The position numbers and the translations under genes were made by a program. From NCBI GenBank assembly GCA_900769405.1, contig CAAGGL010000015.1, positions 1-37,862 on the forward strand: a stretch of 37,862 nt of DNA, read 5' to 3'. Shown here piece by piece: positions 6,586 to 14,051 of this stretch. Below the pieces are notes generated by a model. It was not told where the DNA came from and ran no database searches. It saw nothing but the letters and a program-made list of their open reading frames with translations. The stretch's first letter is position 1, and each line of letters begins with the position of its first letter. The DNA comes from an uncultured Alistipes sp. Lineage in GTDB: Bacteria > Bacteroidota > Bacteroidia > Bacteroidales > Rikenellaceae.

Positions 6586-8358
6586 ATGCCATTAGAGAAG
6601 AGATGGGTAGTCAAATCTCAGGGCGATGCGCAGGCGGTGGCGGCACTGTCCACCGGATTAGGTATCTCCCCTGTACTGGCTAACCTACTTGTACAAAGAG
6701 GCATAGACACATTGGACAAAGCATCGCGATTCTTCAAGCCGCGACTCGAAGAGTTACACGATCCGTTCCTGATGAAGGATATGGATCGCGCGGTTGAGCG
6801 AATCGAACAGGCCGTCAGAAACAATGAGAAGATTATGGTTTATGGCGACTACGATGTGGACGGAACGACGGCTGTTGCGTTGGTTTACACCTTCCTTCGA
6901 AGGTTAGGTCACGACAACCTGCGTTTCTATATTCCCGACCGTTATAACGAGGGTTATGGCGTGTCGATCAAGAGTATAGACTACGCAGCAAGCAAGGGTG
7001 TGAGTCTTGTGATCACGCTCGATTGCGGCATCAAAGCGTCCGAGAAGGTGGCCTATGCCAAAGAGAAGGGTATCGACTACATCATTTGCGACCATCACCT
7101 GCCCGCAGATCATCTGCCCGAGGCGGTCGCGGTGCTCGATCCCAAGCGCCACGATTGCGAGTATCCGTTCAAGGAGTTGTCGGGTTGTGGTGTAGGTTTC
7201 AAATTGGTGCAGGCGTATGCCCTGCGCAACAACATTCCGTTCTCGGAGGTCGAGCGTCTGCTCGATTTGGTTGTTGTGAGCATTGCATCGGATATCGTTC
7301 CGCTGGCGGACGAGAATCGTATCTTGGCTCACTTCGGCCTCAAACGCCTCAATGAGAACCCCAGCAAGGGTCTGTTGTCGATCATCAAGATCTGTGGGCT
7401 CGAAAAGCACACGATCACCATCGACGACATTGTGTTCAAGATCGGCCCCCGCATCAACGCCGCAGGACGTATGCGCGTCGATGAGGAGGACGAGAAGGCG
7501 GCACCTTCGGGCGGTCACGCGGCGGTAAACCTGCTGATCGAGCGCAACGAGAAGGTGGCCGAGAACTTCGGTTCGATGATCGACACCTTCAATCAGGATC
7601 GCAAGAGCATCGACCGCTCGGTGACGCAGGAGGCGCACGAGTGGGTTGAGTCGCATCCCGAGTTGAAGAACCGCAAGAGCACGGTGATCTACAACCCGAA
7701 GTGGATGAAGGGTATCGTCGGTATCGTGGCCTCGCGCCTGATCGAGACCTACTATCGTCCGACGGTTGTGATGACTATGAGCAACGGCTTTGCCACGGGC
7801 TCGGCACGCAGCGTTCCCGGCTTCGATTTGTATCAGGCGGTCGAGTCGTGCGCCGATCTGTTGGAGAACTTCGGTGGTCATATGTACGCCGCAGGTCTGA
7901 CGATGAAACCCGAGAATGTCGAGGAGTTCACACGCCGCTTCAATGCCTATGTCGAGGAGCATATCGACCCGCAGATGTTGATTCCGCAGGTTGAGATCGA
8001 CTCGGAGTTGCTTTTCAGCGACATCACACCGGCGTTCCGTCGCGACCTGAACCGCTTCCAGCCCTTCGGTCCGGGCAATACGTCGCCCGTGTTCATCACT
8101 CGTGGCGCAAGCAGCCACGGCGATGCACGTCTGGTTGGTGCCGAGTGCGAGCATCTGCGTATGGATCTGATGCAGCGTCAGAAACCCAATACCACGCTGC
8201 AAGCCATTGCGTTCCAGCAGCCTACCCACTTCGAGTGGGTTCGTAGCGGTCGCCCTGTGGATGTCTGCTACACGATCGTTGAGAACCACTATCGCGGCAC
8301 TGTTTCGACCCAGTTGCGCGTGAAGGATATCAAGCGCTGCACGAACAACAACAAATAG
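6586..8358 (+). CDS. recJ: Single-stranded-DNA-specific exonuclease RecJ
   Basis: RecJ is a 590-residue 5'-3' single-strand DNA exonuclease of the DHH family used in recombination and mismatch and base excision repair. The catalytic motifs are intact: D88-Y-D90-V-D92 (GDYDVDGT), the DHH triad at 169-171 (ICDHHLP), and the RINAAGRM segment. Further on are the DHHA1 domain (GIVGIVASRL, FGGHMYAAGLTM) and a C-terminal OB-like region (FQPFGPGNTSPVF). Length matches Bacteroidota RecJ. It is the last gene of the lipA-lipB-recJ run and is followed by a terminator shared with the converging operon. Confidence 0.95.
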   Translation: MPLEKRWVVKSQGDAQAVAALSTGLGISPVLANLLVQRGIDTLDKASRFFKPRLEELHDPFLMKDMDRAVERIEQAVRNNEKIMVYGDYDVDGTTAVALVYTFLRRLGHDNLRFYIPDRYNEGYGVSIKSIDYAASKGVSLVITLDCGIKASEKVAYAKEKGIDYIICDHHLPADHLPEAVAVLDPKRHDCEYPFKELSGCGVGFKLVQAYALRNNIPFSEVERLLDLVVVSIASDIVPLADENRILAHFGLKRLNENPSKGLLSIIKICGLEKHTITIDDIVFKIGPRINAAGRMRVDEEDEKAAPSGGHAAVNLLIERNEKVAENFGSMIDTFNQDRKSIDRSVTQEAHEWVESHPELKNRKSTVIYNPKWMKGIVGIVASRLIETYYRPTVVMTMSNGFATGSARSVPGFDLYQAVESCADLLENFGGHMYAAGLTMKPENVEEFTRRFNAYVEEHIDPQMLIPQVEIDSELLFSDITPAFRRDLNRFQPFGPGNTSPVFITRGASSHGDARLVGAECEHLRMDLMQRQKPNTTLQAIAFQQPTHFEWVRSGRPVDVCYTIVENHYRGTVSTQLRVKDIKRCTNNNK

Positions 8359-8400
8359 TTTGATGCGCCCGACCGCAAGGTCACAAGCACAATAAAACGA

Positions 8401-8439
8401 AAAGCGGAAACGCTCCTTATGGAGGTTTCCGCTTTTTTT
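8401..8439. terminator. Intrinsic terminator between converging operons
   Basis: AAAGCGGAAAC (8401-8411) and GTTTCCGCTTT (8425-8435) form an 11-bp stem followed by a T run. It serves recJ. The A run on the left could also let it act on the minus-strand methyltransferase transcript. Confidence 0.85.
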
Positions 8440-8462
8440 GTTACGTTGTCGGGCGCCGAGCG

Positions 8463-9236
8463 CTACTGCTTACGAACTATATATAGGTGATCGGCAGGCA
8501 ACGCAAAACGCTGACGATCAGCGTCGGTGAAGGTTGCGGCGTAGTCCACATCCTCGACCTCGAAGCCCACCGAACGGAGTCGATCGGCATAGTCGCGACC
8601 ATAGACACGGCGGTGGTCATACTGCCCGAAGATACGGGTGCGCTCGGCCTCGTCGGTGATCGAATCGTCCTCGAAGGTGTGTTCGCGCTCCAACTCCACG
8701 GGCGAGAGCACGACGCCCCAGCCGCCGCGACGCATCACGCGATAGAGCTCGCGCATTGCACACAGATCGTCCTCGACGTGCTCCATAATATGGTTGCAGA
8801 AGATCACGTCGAAGCTCTCGTCAGCCAACGGAATCTGCTGAATATCAAAGTGTAGATCCGCCAACGGGCTCTCCAAGTCGGCAGTAACGTAATCGGCCTC
8901 GTGACCCTTGTACGCCTTGCGCAGGTGGCGCATCAGGCAGACCTCGGGAGCCACGTGCAGCAGTTTGGGACACTGCTCAAAGAGGTCGCTCTCGCGCTGC
9001 AACCAGAGCCACAACAGTCGGTGGCGTTCGAGCGAGAGGCAGTTGGGGCAGAGCGCATTTTCGCGCGAAGTGACGTAGCCATAGGGCAGGAACTTGCGAC
9101 GTTTGGTACCGCACACGGGGCACTCGCGCCCGCGACCCACATAGATGAGTCCGAGCAGGGGCACCGCCCAACCCGCCATACGTTGCAGAATGGGGCGCGG
9201 AATAAGGTTGAGTATCAGGCGAATGAGTCGTTTCAT
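8463..9236 (-). CDS. Class I SAM-dependent methyltransferase with N-terminal zinc ribbon
   Basis: The product has 257 residues. The N-terminal part (about 1-75) has a hydrophobic or amphipathic helix and a likely zinc ribbon made of CPVCG (about 39-43) and CPNC. A Rossmann-type methyltransferase domain follows with LLHVAPE (motif I variant), DYVTADLES, the FDVIFCNHIMEHVED motif typical of methyltransferase type 11 proteins, and a post-motif YRVMRRGGWGVV. The substrate cannot be told. It overlaps xseB by 4 bases (ATGA), so it is translationally coupled to the exonuclease VII genes, but no functional link to DNA repair is evident. Confidence 0.75.
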   Translation of the reverse strand: MKRLIRLILNLIPRPILQRMAGWAVPLLGLIYVGRGRECPVCGTKRRKFLPYGYVTSRENALCPNCLSLERHRLLWLWLQRESDLFEQCPKLLHVAPEVCLMRHLRKAYKGHEADYVTADLESPLADLHFDIQQIPLADESFDVIFCNHIMEHVEDDLCAMRELYRVMRRGGWGVVLSPVELEREHTFEDDSITDEAERTRIFGQYDHRRVYGRDYADRLRSVGFEVEDVDYAATFTDADRQRFALPADHLYIVRKQ

Positions 9237-9454
9237 CGTGCACCCTCCTCGTTACCGCCAAGCACCTCGGCCACCTCGCGCTCGGCACGCACCAGACGCT
9301 CCTTGCACTGCGCAATGAGCTCCGTCGCGCGCTTCACCTCGGCCGCCAACGTATCGACGTCCATCTGACGCGTATTGAATTTTTCGAGAATCTGCTCCAC
9401 TTCGGCCATCGCCTCGGCGTAGCTAAGTTCTTGGTTTTTAGTCATTTTTGCCAT
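9233..9454 (-). CDS. xseB: Exodeoxyribonuclease VII small subunit
   Basis: This is a 73-residue coiled-coil-forming protein with the family pattern SYAEAMAEVEQILEKF and a central heptad helix. It binds XseA to form exonuclease VII, which degrades single-stranded DNA from both ends. The start could be the first or the fourth codon (both ATG). Both lie inside the 3' end of xseA, giving a coupled overlap of up to 17 bases. Length is normal for the family. Confidence 0.9.
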   Translation of the reverse strand: MAKMTKNQELSYAEAMAEVEQILEKFNTRQMDVDTLAAEVKRATELIAQCKERLVRAEREVAEVLGGNEEGAR

Positions 9455-10754
9455 TATCTGTAATTTTTGCTTTCAATTCACCCTTAGCCAATCGGATCGA
9501 CACCTCGCTACCGACATCGACCTGCGATGCATCGCTCACGGCGTGCCCCCCGAGGCTCACCACCGCAAATCCGAGCGCCATAATCCGCTGCGGATCGCGT
9601 GCCGCCACCGCCTGCTCCAACGCTGCCAATCGCTCACGCTCCGAACGCACGAAATAGTCGCTCGCGCGGTGTAGCAACTCCTCGACACGAGCCGCACGAT
9701 TGCGCTGCTCGGCAACCAACGCCTGACTCATTCGTCGCAACTCCGATGAGTAGCGTTCGAGCGTCAGTTCGAGTCGGCGCGTAGCACCCACGGCCTGCGT
9801 CGCCACCAGTGCGGCATTGCGTTCAAGTCGCTGACGCTCAGCACTCAGGAGTTCCACAGCATAGCGCTCAACCGCCTGACGCAGAGCCTCCAACCTGCCA
9901 TCAAATTCGCTCATCTGCTCGACCACCCACGCCGCAACGGCCGTCGGTGTTTTGAGTCGGCGCGCGGCAACCATATCGGCCACACTCTCGTCCTTGTCGT
10001 GACCAATTCCCGTGACGATCGGCAGCGGAAATTGCGCCACGTGGGCACACAGACGGTAGGAGTTAAAACACGCCAAATCGCTCTGCGAGCCGCCGCCACG
10101 AATCAGCGCCACGACATCGAACTCCTCCGCACGATCGGCCACACGTTCCAACGCCTCGATGATCGAATCTTCGGCTCCGTGTCCCTGCATAAATGCGTCA
10201 AACAGAGTGAGTTCCACTCTGTACGCCGAGCGCGCGATCTCCTTGCAGAAGTCCTGAAAACCCGCCGCATTGGCACTCGACACCACCGCCACACGCTGCG
10301 GCACGCGAGGCACGTCGAGCTCGCGGTTCATATCCCACACCCCCTCCTCGCGCAGGCGGGCGATGGTCTGCTGACGTTGTTGCTCCCAATCGCCGACGGT
10401 GTACGTGGGGTCGATATCCTGAATCTGGAACGAAAGTCCGTAAAGTTCGTGATATGAGATCGTTACACGCACCAGCACCTTCATTCCGACCGAGAGTTGC
10501 TGACCCGTTTTCGACGCAAAATAGGAGGCAATCGGCCCATAGTGCGAGCGCCAGATCACCGCCGACGCCTTGGCCGCAGGCACGCCATTTGCGCCGCCCT
10601 TTTCGACCAGTTCGAGGTAGCAATGACCCGAATAGTTGACCTTCATTTCGGAGATCTCGGCGGCAACCCACACGGGCAGCGGGAACGCCTCCGCAAGACG
10701 TTCGCGCACGGCGAGCTGTAACTCGCGCAAAGAAAAGTGTTTTTTCGCCTCCAT
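9438..10754 (-). CDS. xseA: Exodeoxyribonuclease VII large subunit
   Basis: XseA has 438 residues and is the catalytic subunit of exonuclease VII. The N-terminal OB-fold (residues 1-105, with VWVAAEISEMKVNYSGHCYLELVE) is followed by the catalytic domain with VAVVSSANAAGFQDF, VALIRGGGSQSDLACFNSY and PIVTGIGHDKDESVADMVA, then a long coiled coil (about 275-390) and a short beta C-terminus. It is the first gene of xseA-xseB-methyltransferase. A TAnnTTTG element lies about 26 bases upstream on the minus strand. Confidence 0.95.
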   Translation of the reverse strand: MEAKKHFSLRELQLAVRERLAEAFPLPVWVAAEISEMKVNYSGHCYLELVEKGGANGVPAAKASAVIWRSHYGPIASYFASKTGQQLSVGMKVLVRVTISYHELYGLSFQIQDIDPTYTVGDWEQQRQQTIARLREEGVWDMNRELDVPRVPQRVAVVSSANAAGFQDFCKEIARSAYRVELTLFDAFMQGHGAEDSIIEALERVADRAEEFDVVALIRGGGSQSDLACFNSYRLCAHVAQFPLPIVTGIGHDKDESVADMVAARRLKTPTAVAAWVVEQMSEFDGRLEALRQAVERYAVELLSAERQRLERNAALVATQAVGATRRLELTLERYSSELRRMSQALVAEQRNRAARVEELLHRASDYFVRSERERLAALEQAVAARDPQRIMALGFAVVSLGGHAVSDASQVDVGSEVSIRLAKGELKAKITDNGKND

Positions 10755-10779
10755 TCGCTCAGGAAATCTCTTCGAATTA

Positions 10780-10787
10780 CAAAGGTA
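10780..10787 (-). promoter_or_regulatory. -7 element of the xseA operon
   Basis: CAAAGGTA on the + strand reads TACCTTTG on the minus strand, a perfect TAnnTTTG, and lies just before the xseA ATG. No -33 TTTG was found at normal spacing. Confidence 0.5.
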
Positions 10788-10834
10788 TGAAAAATTTTAG
10801 TTATAAGTTTTATGGTATAATTTTTTAACAAAGG

Positions 10835-10866
10835 TTTGATTAATGAAATAAAATAAGTTATATTTG
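10835..10866 (+). promoter_or_regulatory. Bacteroidota promoter for the zinc-ribbon membrane gene
   Basis: TTTG (10835-10838) and TATATTTG (10859-10866) are separated by 20 bases, a textbook -33/-7 arrangement. The ATG at 10919 follows. It diverges from the xseA promoter. Confidence 0.7.
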
Positions 10867-10918
10867 TATTAGCAAGAGAAAAACCTTTTTAGCCAAAATC
10901 GAGAAAAATTCAAGAATT

Positions 10919-11416
10919 ATGAGACTCCTTGTTCTCCTCATACCAACATTTTTATTGGTAATTCCATTTGGGTTGATGTTTGTCAAGAAACTGAGCAACG
11001 CCTGGATACATTTTATAACAGCATTAATACTGATTGTTATGACCATACTGATGGGACGAGAGGTTGCTCTTGACACTATCAATGGAGGCCTTGCCGCTGG
11101 AATATTCTTGGGTATTATTGTATTCGTACTGAATGCGCTACCATACAACCCCGCATTCAGATTTTACGAGTTGCACAGATGTCCGAAATGTCACAGCCTC
11201 AGGGTCAAGAAGTACGGCAAAGAGGTGGAAGAGTTCACCAAAACAATTACGGAAGAGTATAGTTACGGATCGAACCCTGGCATATTCCGCCAGAAATTCG
11301 AAACAATTGTAAGCTACGTCGACCACAAATTGTATTGCCCTGATTGCAATCACATCTACATCTACGAAGAGATTAAGCGAGATCACTTGAAAGGCCCCCA
11401 AAAAAGGGTTCGATAA
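10919..11416 (+). CDS. Membrane protein with a C-terminal zinc ribbon, unknown function
   Basis: The product has 165 residues. Three hydrophobic segments (about 2-22, 29-45 and 58-77) are followed by a soluble tail in which CPKC (about 85-88) and CPDC (about 141-144) would form one zinc ribbon around a charged insert. No known family was recognised. It is a single gene with its own strong promoter and terminator. Its DNA is clearly more AT-rich than the genes on either side, with A/T-ending codons and AGA and ATA use, unlike the CGC/TCG-rich neighbours. This suggests recent acquisition or weak expression constraint. Confidence 0.65.
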   Translation: MRLLVLLIPTFLLVIPFGLMFVKKLSNAWIHFITALILIVMTILMGREVALDTINGGLAAGIFLGIIVFVLNALPYNPAFRFYELHRCPKCHSLRVKKYGKEVEEFTKTITEEYSYGSNPGIFRQKFETIVSYVDHKLYCPDCNHIYIYEEIKRDHLKGPQKRVR

Positions 11417-11439
11417 TCAACCTCGAAAATTCAATACAC

Positions 11440-11479
11440 AAGACTGTCCCAACCTCAAATGTTAAGACAGTCTTTTTTT
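11440..11479 (+). terminator. Intrinsic terminator upstream of prfA
   Basis: AAGACTGTC (11440-11448) pairs with GACAGTCTT (11466-11474) and runs into seven T residues. It ends the zinc-ribbon gene transcript. Confidence 0.8.
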
Positions 11480-11515
11480 AGTTGCAAAGAATGATATAGT
11501 AACTAAAATTTTCCT

Positions 11516-11523
11516 TATCTTTG
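11516..11523 (+). promoter_or_regulatory. -7 element of prfA
   Basis: TATCTTTG is a perfect TAnnTTTG, 17 bases before the prfA ATG. This implies a very short leader. No clear -33 element was seen. Confidence 0.6.
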
Positions 11524-11540
11524 CCGCAAAATGTAAAGCT

Positions 11541-12626
11541 ATGGCAGACAATTCAATACTTATACGCCTCGACGGCCTCAAACTCAAATACGAGGAGATG
11601 GGTGAGCAGATGACCGACCCCGAAGTTATCGCCGACGTCAAGCGTTTCATTCAGCTCAATAAGGAGTACAAGGAGCTCGAACCGATCATCGAGACCAGCG
11701 AACTCTATCGCACCGCGATCGCTAACTTGCAGGAAGCCAAGGACGTACTCGCCAACGAGAAGGACGAGGAGTTCCGCGAGATGGCTCGTATGGAGGTTGC
11801 CGAACTCGAACCCAAGATCGTCGAACTCGAAGAGCAGATCAAGCTGCTGCTGATCCCGAAGGATCCTCAGGACGACAAGAACGCCATCGTCGAAATTCGC
11901 GGTGGTACGGGTGGCGACGAGGCTGCAATCTTCGCGGGCGACCTGCTGCGTATGTACACCAAATACATCGAGAGCCGCGGCTGGAAGTACGAGATCAACT
12001 CGTTCAGCGAGGGTACCGCAGGTGGCTACAAGGAGGTTGTGCTCAAAGTTACGGGCGCAGGCGTCTATGGCGTTTTGAAGTATGAGTCGGGTGTTCACCG
12101 CGTGCAGCGCGTGCCCCAGACCGAGACTCAGGGTCGCGTTCACACCTCGGCGGCGTCGGTAGCGGTACTGCCTGAGGCTGAGGAGTTTGATGTTGAGATC
12201 TCGATGAACGACATCCGCAAGGATATCTTCTGCGCATCGGGTCCCGGTGGTCAGTCGGTCAATACGACCTACTCGGCAATCCGCCTGACCCACATCCCGA
12301 CGGGTATTGTTGTTCAGTGCCAGGACCAGAAGTCGCAGCTCAAAAACTTCGACAAGGCGTTGGAGGAGTTGCGTACTCGCGTGTTCAACCTCGAATACTC
12401 GAAGTATCTGGACGAGATCGCATCGAAGCGTAAGACGATGGTTTCGACGGGCGACCGTTCGGCAAAGATCCGTACCTACAACTATCCGCAGGGACGTATC
12501 ACCGACCACCGTATCAACTACACGATTTACAACCTTTCGGCCTTTATGGACGGTGATATTCAGGATGTTATCGACCACCTGATCGTAGCCGAGAACGCCG
12601 AGCGCTTGAAGGAGAGCGAGTTGTAA
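11541..12626 (+). CDS. prfA: Peptide chain release factor 1
   Basis: RF1 has 361 residues and reads UAA and UAG stop codons and triggers peptidyl-tRNA hydrolysis. The catalytic GGQ is at residues 236-238 (SGPGGQSVNTTYSAIRL). RF1 rather than RF2 is indicated by length, absence of a programmed frameshift, and the domain order: helical domain 1, PCRF domain (EIRGGTGGDEAAIFAGDL), GGQ domain, C-terminal helix with RTYNYPQGRITDHRI. It is monocistronic between two terminators. Confidence 0.96.
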   Translation: MADNSILIRLDGLKLKYEEMGEQMTDPEVIADVKRFIQLNKEYKELEPIIETSELYRTAIANLQEAKDVLANEKDEEFREMARMEVAELEPKIVELEEQIKLLLIPKDPQDDKNAIVEIRGGTGGDEAAIFAGDLLRMYTKYIESRGWKYEINSFSEGTAGGYKEVVLKVTGAGVYGVLKYESGVHRVQRVPQTETQGRVHTSAASVAVLPEAEEFDVEISMNDIRKDIFCASGPGGQSVNTTYSAIRLTHIPTGIVVQCQDQKSQLKNFDKALEELRTRVFNLEYSKYLDEIASKRKTMVSTGDRSAKIRTYNYPQGRITDHRINYTIYNLSAFMDGDIQDVIDHLIVAENAERLKESEL

Positions 12627-12657
12627 TCGCGCCACATTCTATCACTTTGCGAACACG

Positions 12658-12691
12658 AAAACCGCACCTCTTTTTGGGGTGCGGTTTTTTT
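12658..12691 (+). terminator. Intrinsic terminator of prfA
   Basis: A stem AACCGCACC / GGTGCGGTT closes a T-rich loop and ends in seven T residues. Confidence 0.85.
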
Positions 12692-12692
12692 G

Positions 12693-12811
12693 ATTCACAA
12701 TTCACAATTCACGATTAGATTTTGAGGGGACTTGCTTAGTGGCAGTTTTTTTACAAAAACTGCCCAATTTCTGCGGCTCGGCCGAAGGCCGCCCCCCCAG
12801 CCGCAGAAATT
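12693..12811 (+). repeat. Composite bulged-hairpin element, copy 2
   Basis: Three heptad-type units (ATTCACAATTCACAATTCAC) start at 12693. Hairpin 1 is GGCAGTTTTT (12741-12750) / AAAAACTGCC (12755-12764). Hairpin 2 has perfect 13-bp arms AATTTCTGCGGCT (12766-12778) and AGCCGCAGAAATT (12799-12811). It encloses CGGCC-GAA-GGCCG (12779-12791) and a run of seven C (12792-12798). Confidence 0.8.
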
Positions 12812-12829
12812 AGAAAAGCTAAATATCAG

Positions 12830-13231
12830 TTACTCAGCCTTTTGCTCGCTAACGGGCTTGCGAACAAAGTCGATCTGATAGGTATTATTTTCGGGTTTCG
12901 TTATTGCACCCGTAGCGGCGTCGATACCCCAACCAAGAATATCGCAAAGATTGATCACCGACACAGCATTGAACTTCTTGTCGATATAGATGCTTTGCGT
13001 TTCGTAGCCTTCGGCCTCAGCCTTCACGACCGTTTCGTCGAAACCACGCTTGATTTTGGTGGTGTAGGGGAATGTCACCGACTGGTGTTTGCGACCGTCG
13101 ATAGTCAGGTCGGCTGTCTGCTCGATGTTACTCTCAAAAGTAACCTTTGCCTTCGATCCGCAGAAAACGGTTGCACACGACGAGAGAGTCATTGCGCTGA
13201 CAATCAGCGCGGGAACAAAGATTTTTTTCAT
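12830..13231 (-). CDS. Small lipoprotein with a PEGA-like domain
   Basis: The product has 133 residues. The lipoprotein signal peptide ends in LSSC with the lipidated cysteine at C19, so the protein is probably anchored in the envelope. The mature part has a PEGA-like beta segment (ADLTIDGRKHQSVTFPYTT..KRGFDETVVKAEAEGYE) and ends in a GWGIDAATGAITKP stretch before the last strand. The reading frame continues upstream for about 89 codons, but that stretch overlaps the structured RNA candidate and the signal peptide fixes the start at 13231. The function is unknown. Confidence 0.65.
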   Translation of the reverse strand: MKKIFVPALIVSAMTLSSCATVFCGSKAKVTFESNIEQTADLTIDGRKHQSVTFPYTTKIKRGFDETVVKAEAEGYETQSIYIDKKFNAVSVINLCDILGWGIDAATGAITKPENNTYQIDFVRKPVSEQKAE

Positions 13232-13284
13232 TTGTTTTGTAGGGTTTAGGTGCGCCGAATCCCGAGTGCGCGGGTTAATGTTTA

Positions 13285-13470
13285 GGGCAACAAAAAGCGT
13301 GGGATTCAACTCTTCCATCTGCTTTCTGAGGCTCTGGTAAACCCGTACAACCAAATAGAGAATGAAGCCCACGCCAAACGACGTGAGCGTCAAACTTCGT
13401 TCCTTGGTTGTTTCGCAAAAATTTACCAGATTTTCAGAAAGCAAGCGAACAAAACTAACGCTTTTTATGT
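13285..13470. ncRNA. Candidate structured RNA, long bulged hairpin (6S-like shape)
   Basis: About 175 bases fold into one rod. From the outside in, the stems are AAAAAGCGT 13292-13300 / ACGCTTTTT 13458-13466, GCTTTCTGA 13321-13329 / TCAGAAAGC 13434-13442, TCTGGTAAA 13333-13341 / TTTACCAGA 13422-13430, and CAACCAA 13348-13354 / TTGGTTG 13404-13410. A large bubble (20 and 15 bases) separates the first two stems. A closing stem, central bubble and long apical stem are the general plan of 6S RNA, and the length fits. The strand is undecided. Alternatively it is a 5' leader of the lipoprotein gene, since TAGTTTTG occurs on the minus strand at 13450-13457. Confidence 0.45.
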
Positions 13471-13581
13471 ATGTCAGTTGCGCGCAAACGAGGCGCAACT
13501 ATCGATATTTCAACAATTTATCCTTAATTCAATAGGCTATATTTCGTTTTATTTAGAACAAATATACAATTTTTTAATTTA

Positions 13582-14034
13582 TTATTCTCGATTTCGTGAG
13601 TCGATCCAGATTGTTACGGGACCGTCATTGACCAGCGCCACCTGCATATCGGCACCAAACTCGCCTGTGCCAACCTTGCGCCCCGCGAGCTCCTCGACAC
13701 GGCGCACAAATCGCTCATACAGAGGTCGCGAAATCGCCTCGCCCGCACTGCGAATATAGGACGGACGGTTGCCCTTGCGGGTCGATGCAAAGAGCGTGAA
13801 CTGACTGACAATCAGCAACTCACCACCCACCTGCTGCACGTCGAGATTCATCACGCCCTGCTCGTCATCGAAGATTCGCAGGCGCAACAATTTACCCGCC
13901 AGCCACTCAATATCCTCGTCGCCGTCGGCCTCCTCGATACCCACTAAAACGAGCAAACCCTGCCCGATTTTCGAGCGCACCTCACCCTCGATCGTAACCG
14001 AGGCCTCGCGAACACGTTGTATTAAAAGTCGCAT
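13582..14034 (-). CDS. dtd: D-aminoacyl-tRNA deacylase
   Basis: Dtd has 150 residues and hydrolyses D-aminoacyl-tRNAs (such as D-Tyr-tRNA) as a proofreading step in translation. The conserved motifs SQFTLFA and NDGPVTIWIDS (the family's SQFTL and GPVT catalytic segments) are present. The ATG at 14034 begins the standard MRLLIQRV start. An upstream in-frame ATG would overlap polA's stop and add a non-conserved extension. It lies 17 bases after polA in the S41-nrnA-polA-dtd run. Confidence 0.93.
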   Translation of the reverse strand: MRLLIQRVREASVTIEGEVRSKIGQGLLVLVGIEEADGDEDIEWLAGKLLRLRIFDDEQGVMNLDVQQVGGELLIVSQFTLFASTRKGNRPSYIRSAGEAISRPLYERFVRRVEELAGRKVGTGEFGADMQVALVNDGPVTIWIDSRNRE

Positions 14035-14051
14035 TGTGTTCCGTTTTTTGG

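Noticed and set aside
11400..11440. tRNA T-arm-like GGTTCGATAATC
   Set aside because: No matching acceptor, D or anticodon arms could be built around it, and no CCA or cloverleaf is present.
13232..13498. N-terminal extension of the small lipoprotein by 89 codons
   Set aside because: A clear lipoprotein signal peptide begins at 13231, and the upstream stretch forms a long conserved-looking hairpin more consistent with an RNA or leader.
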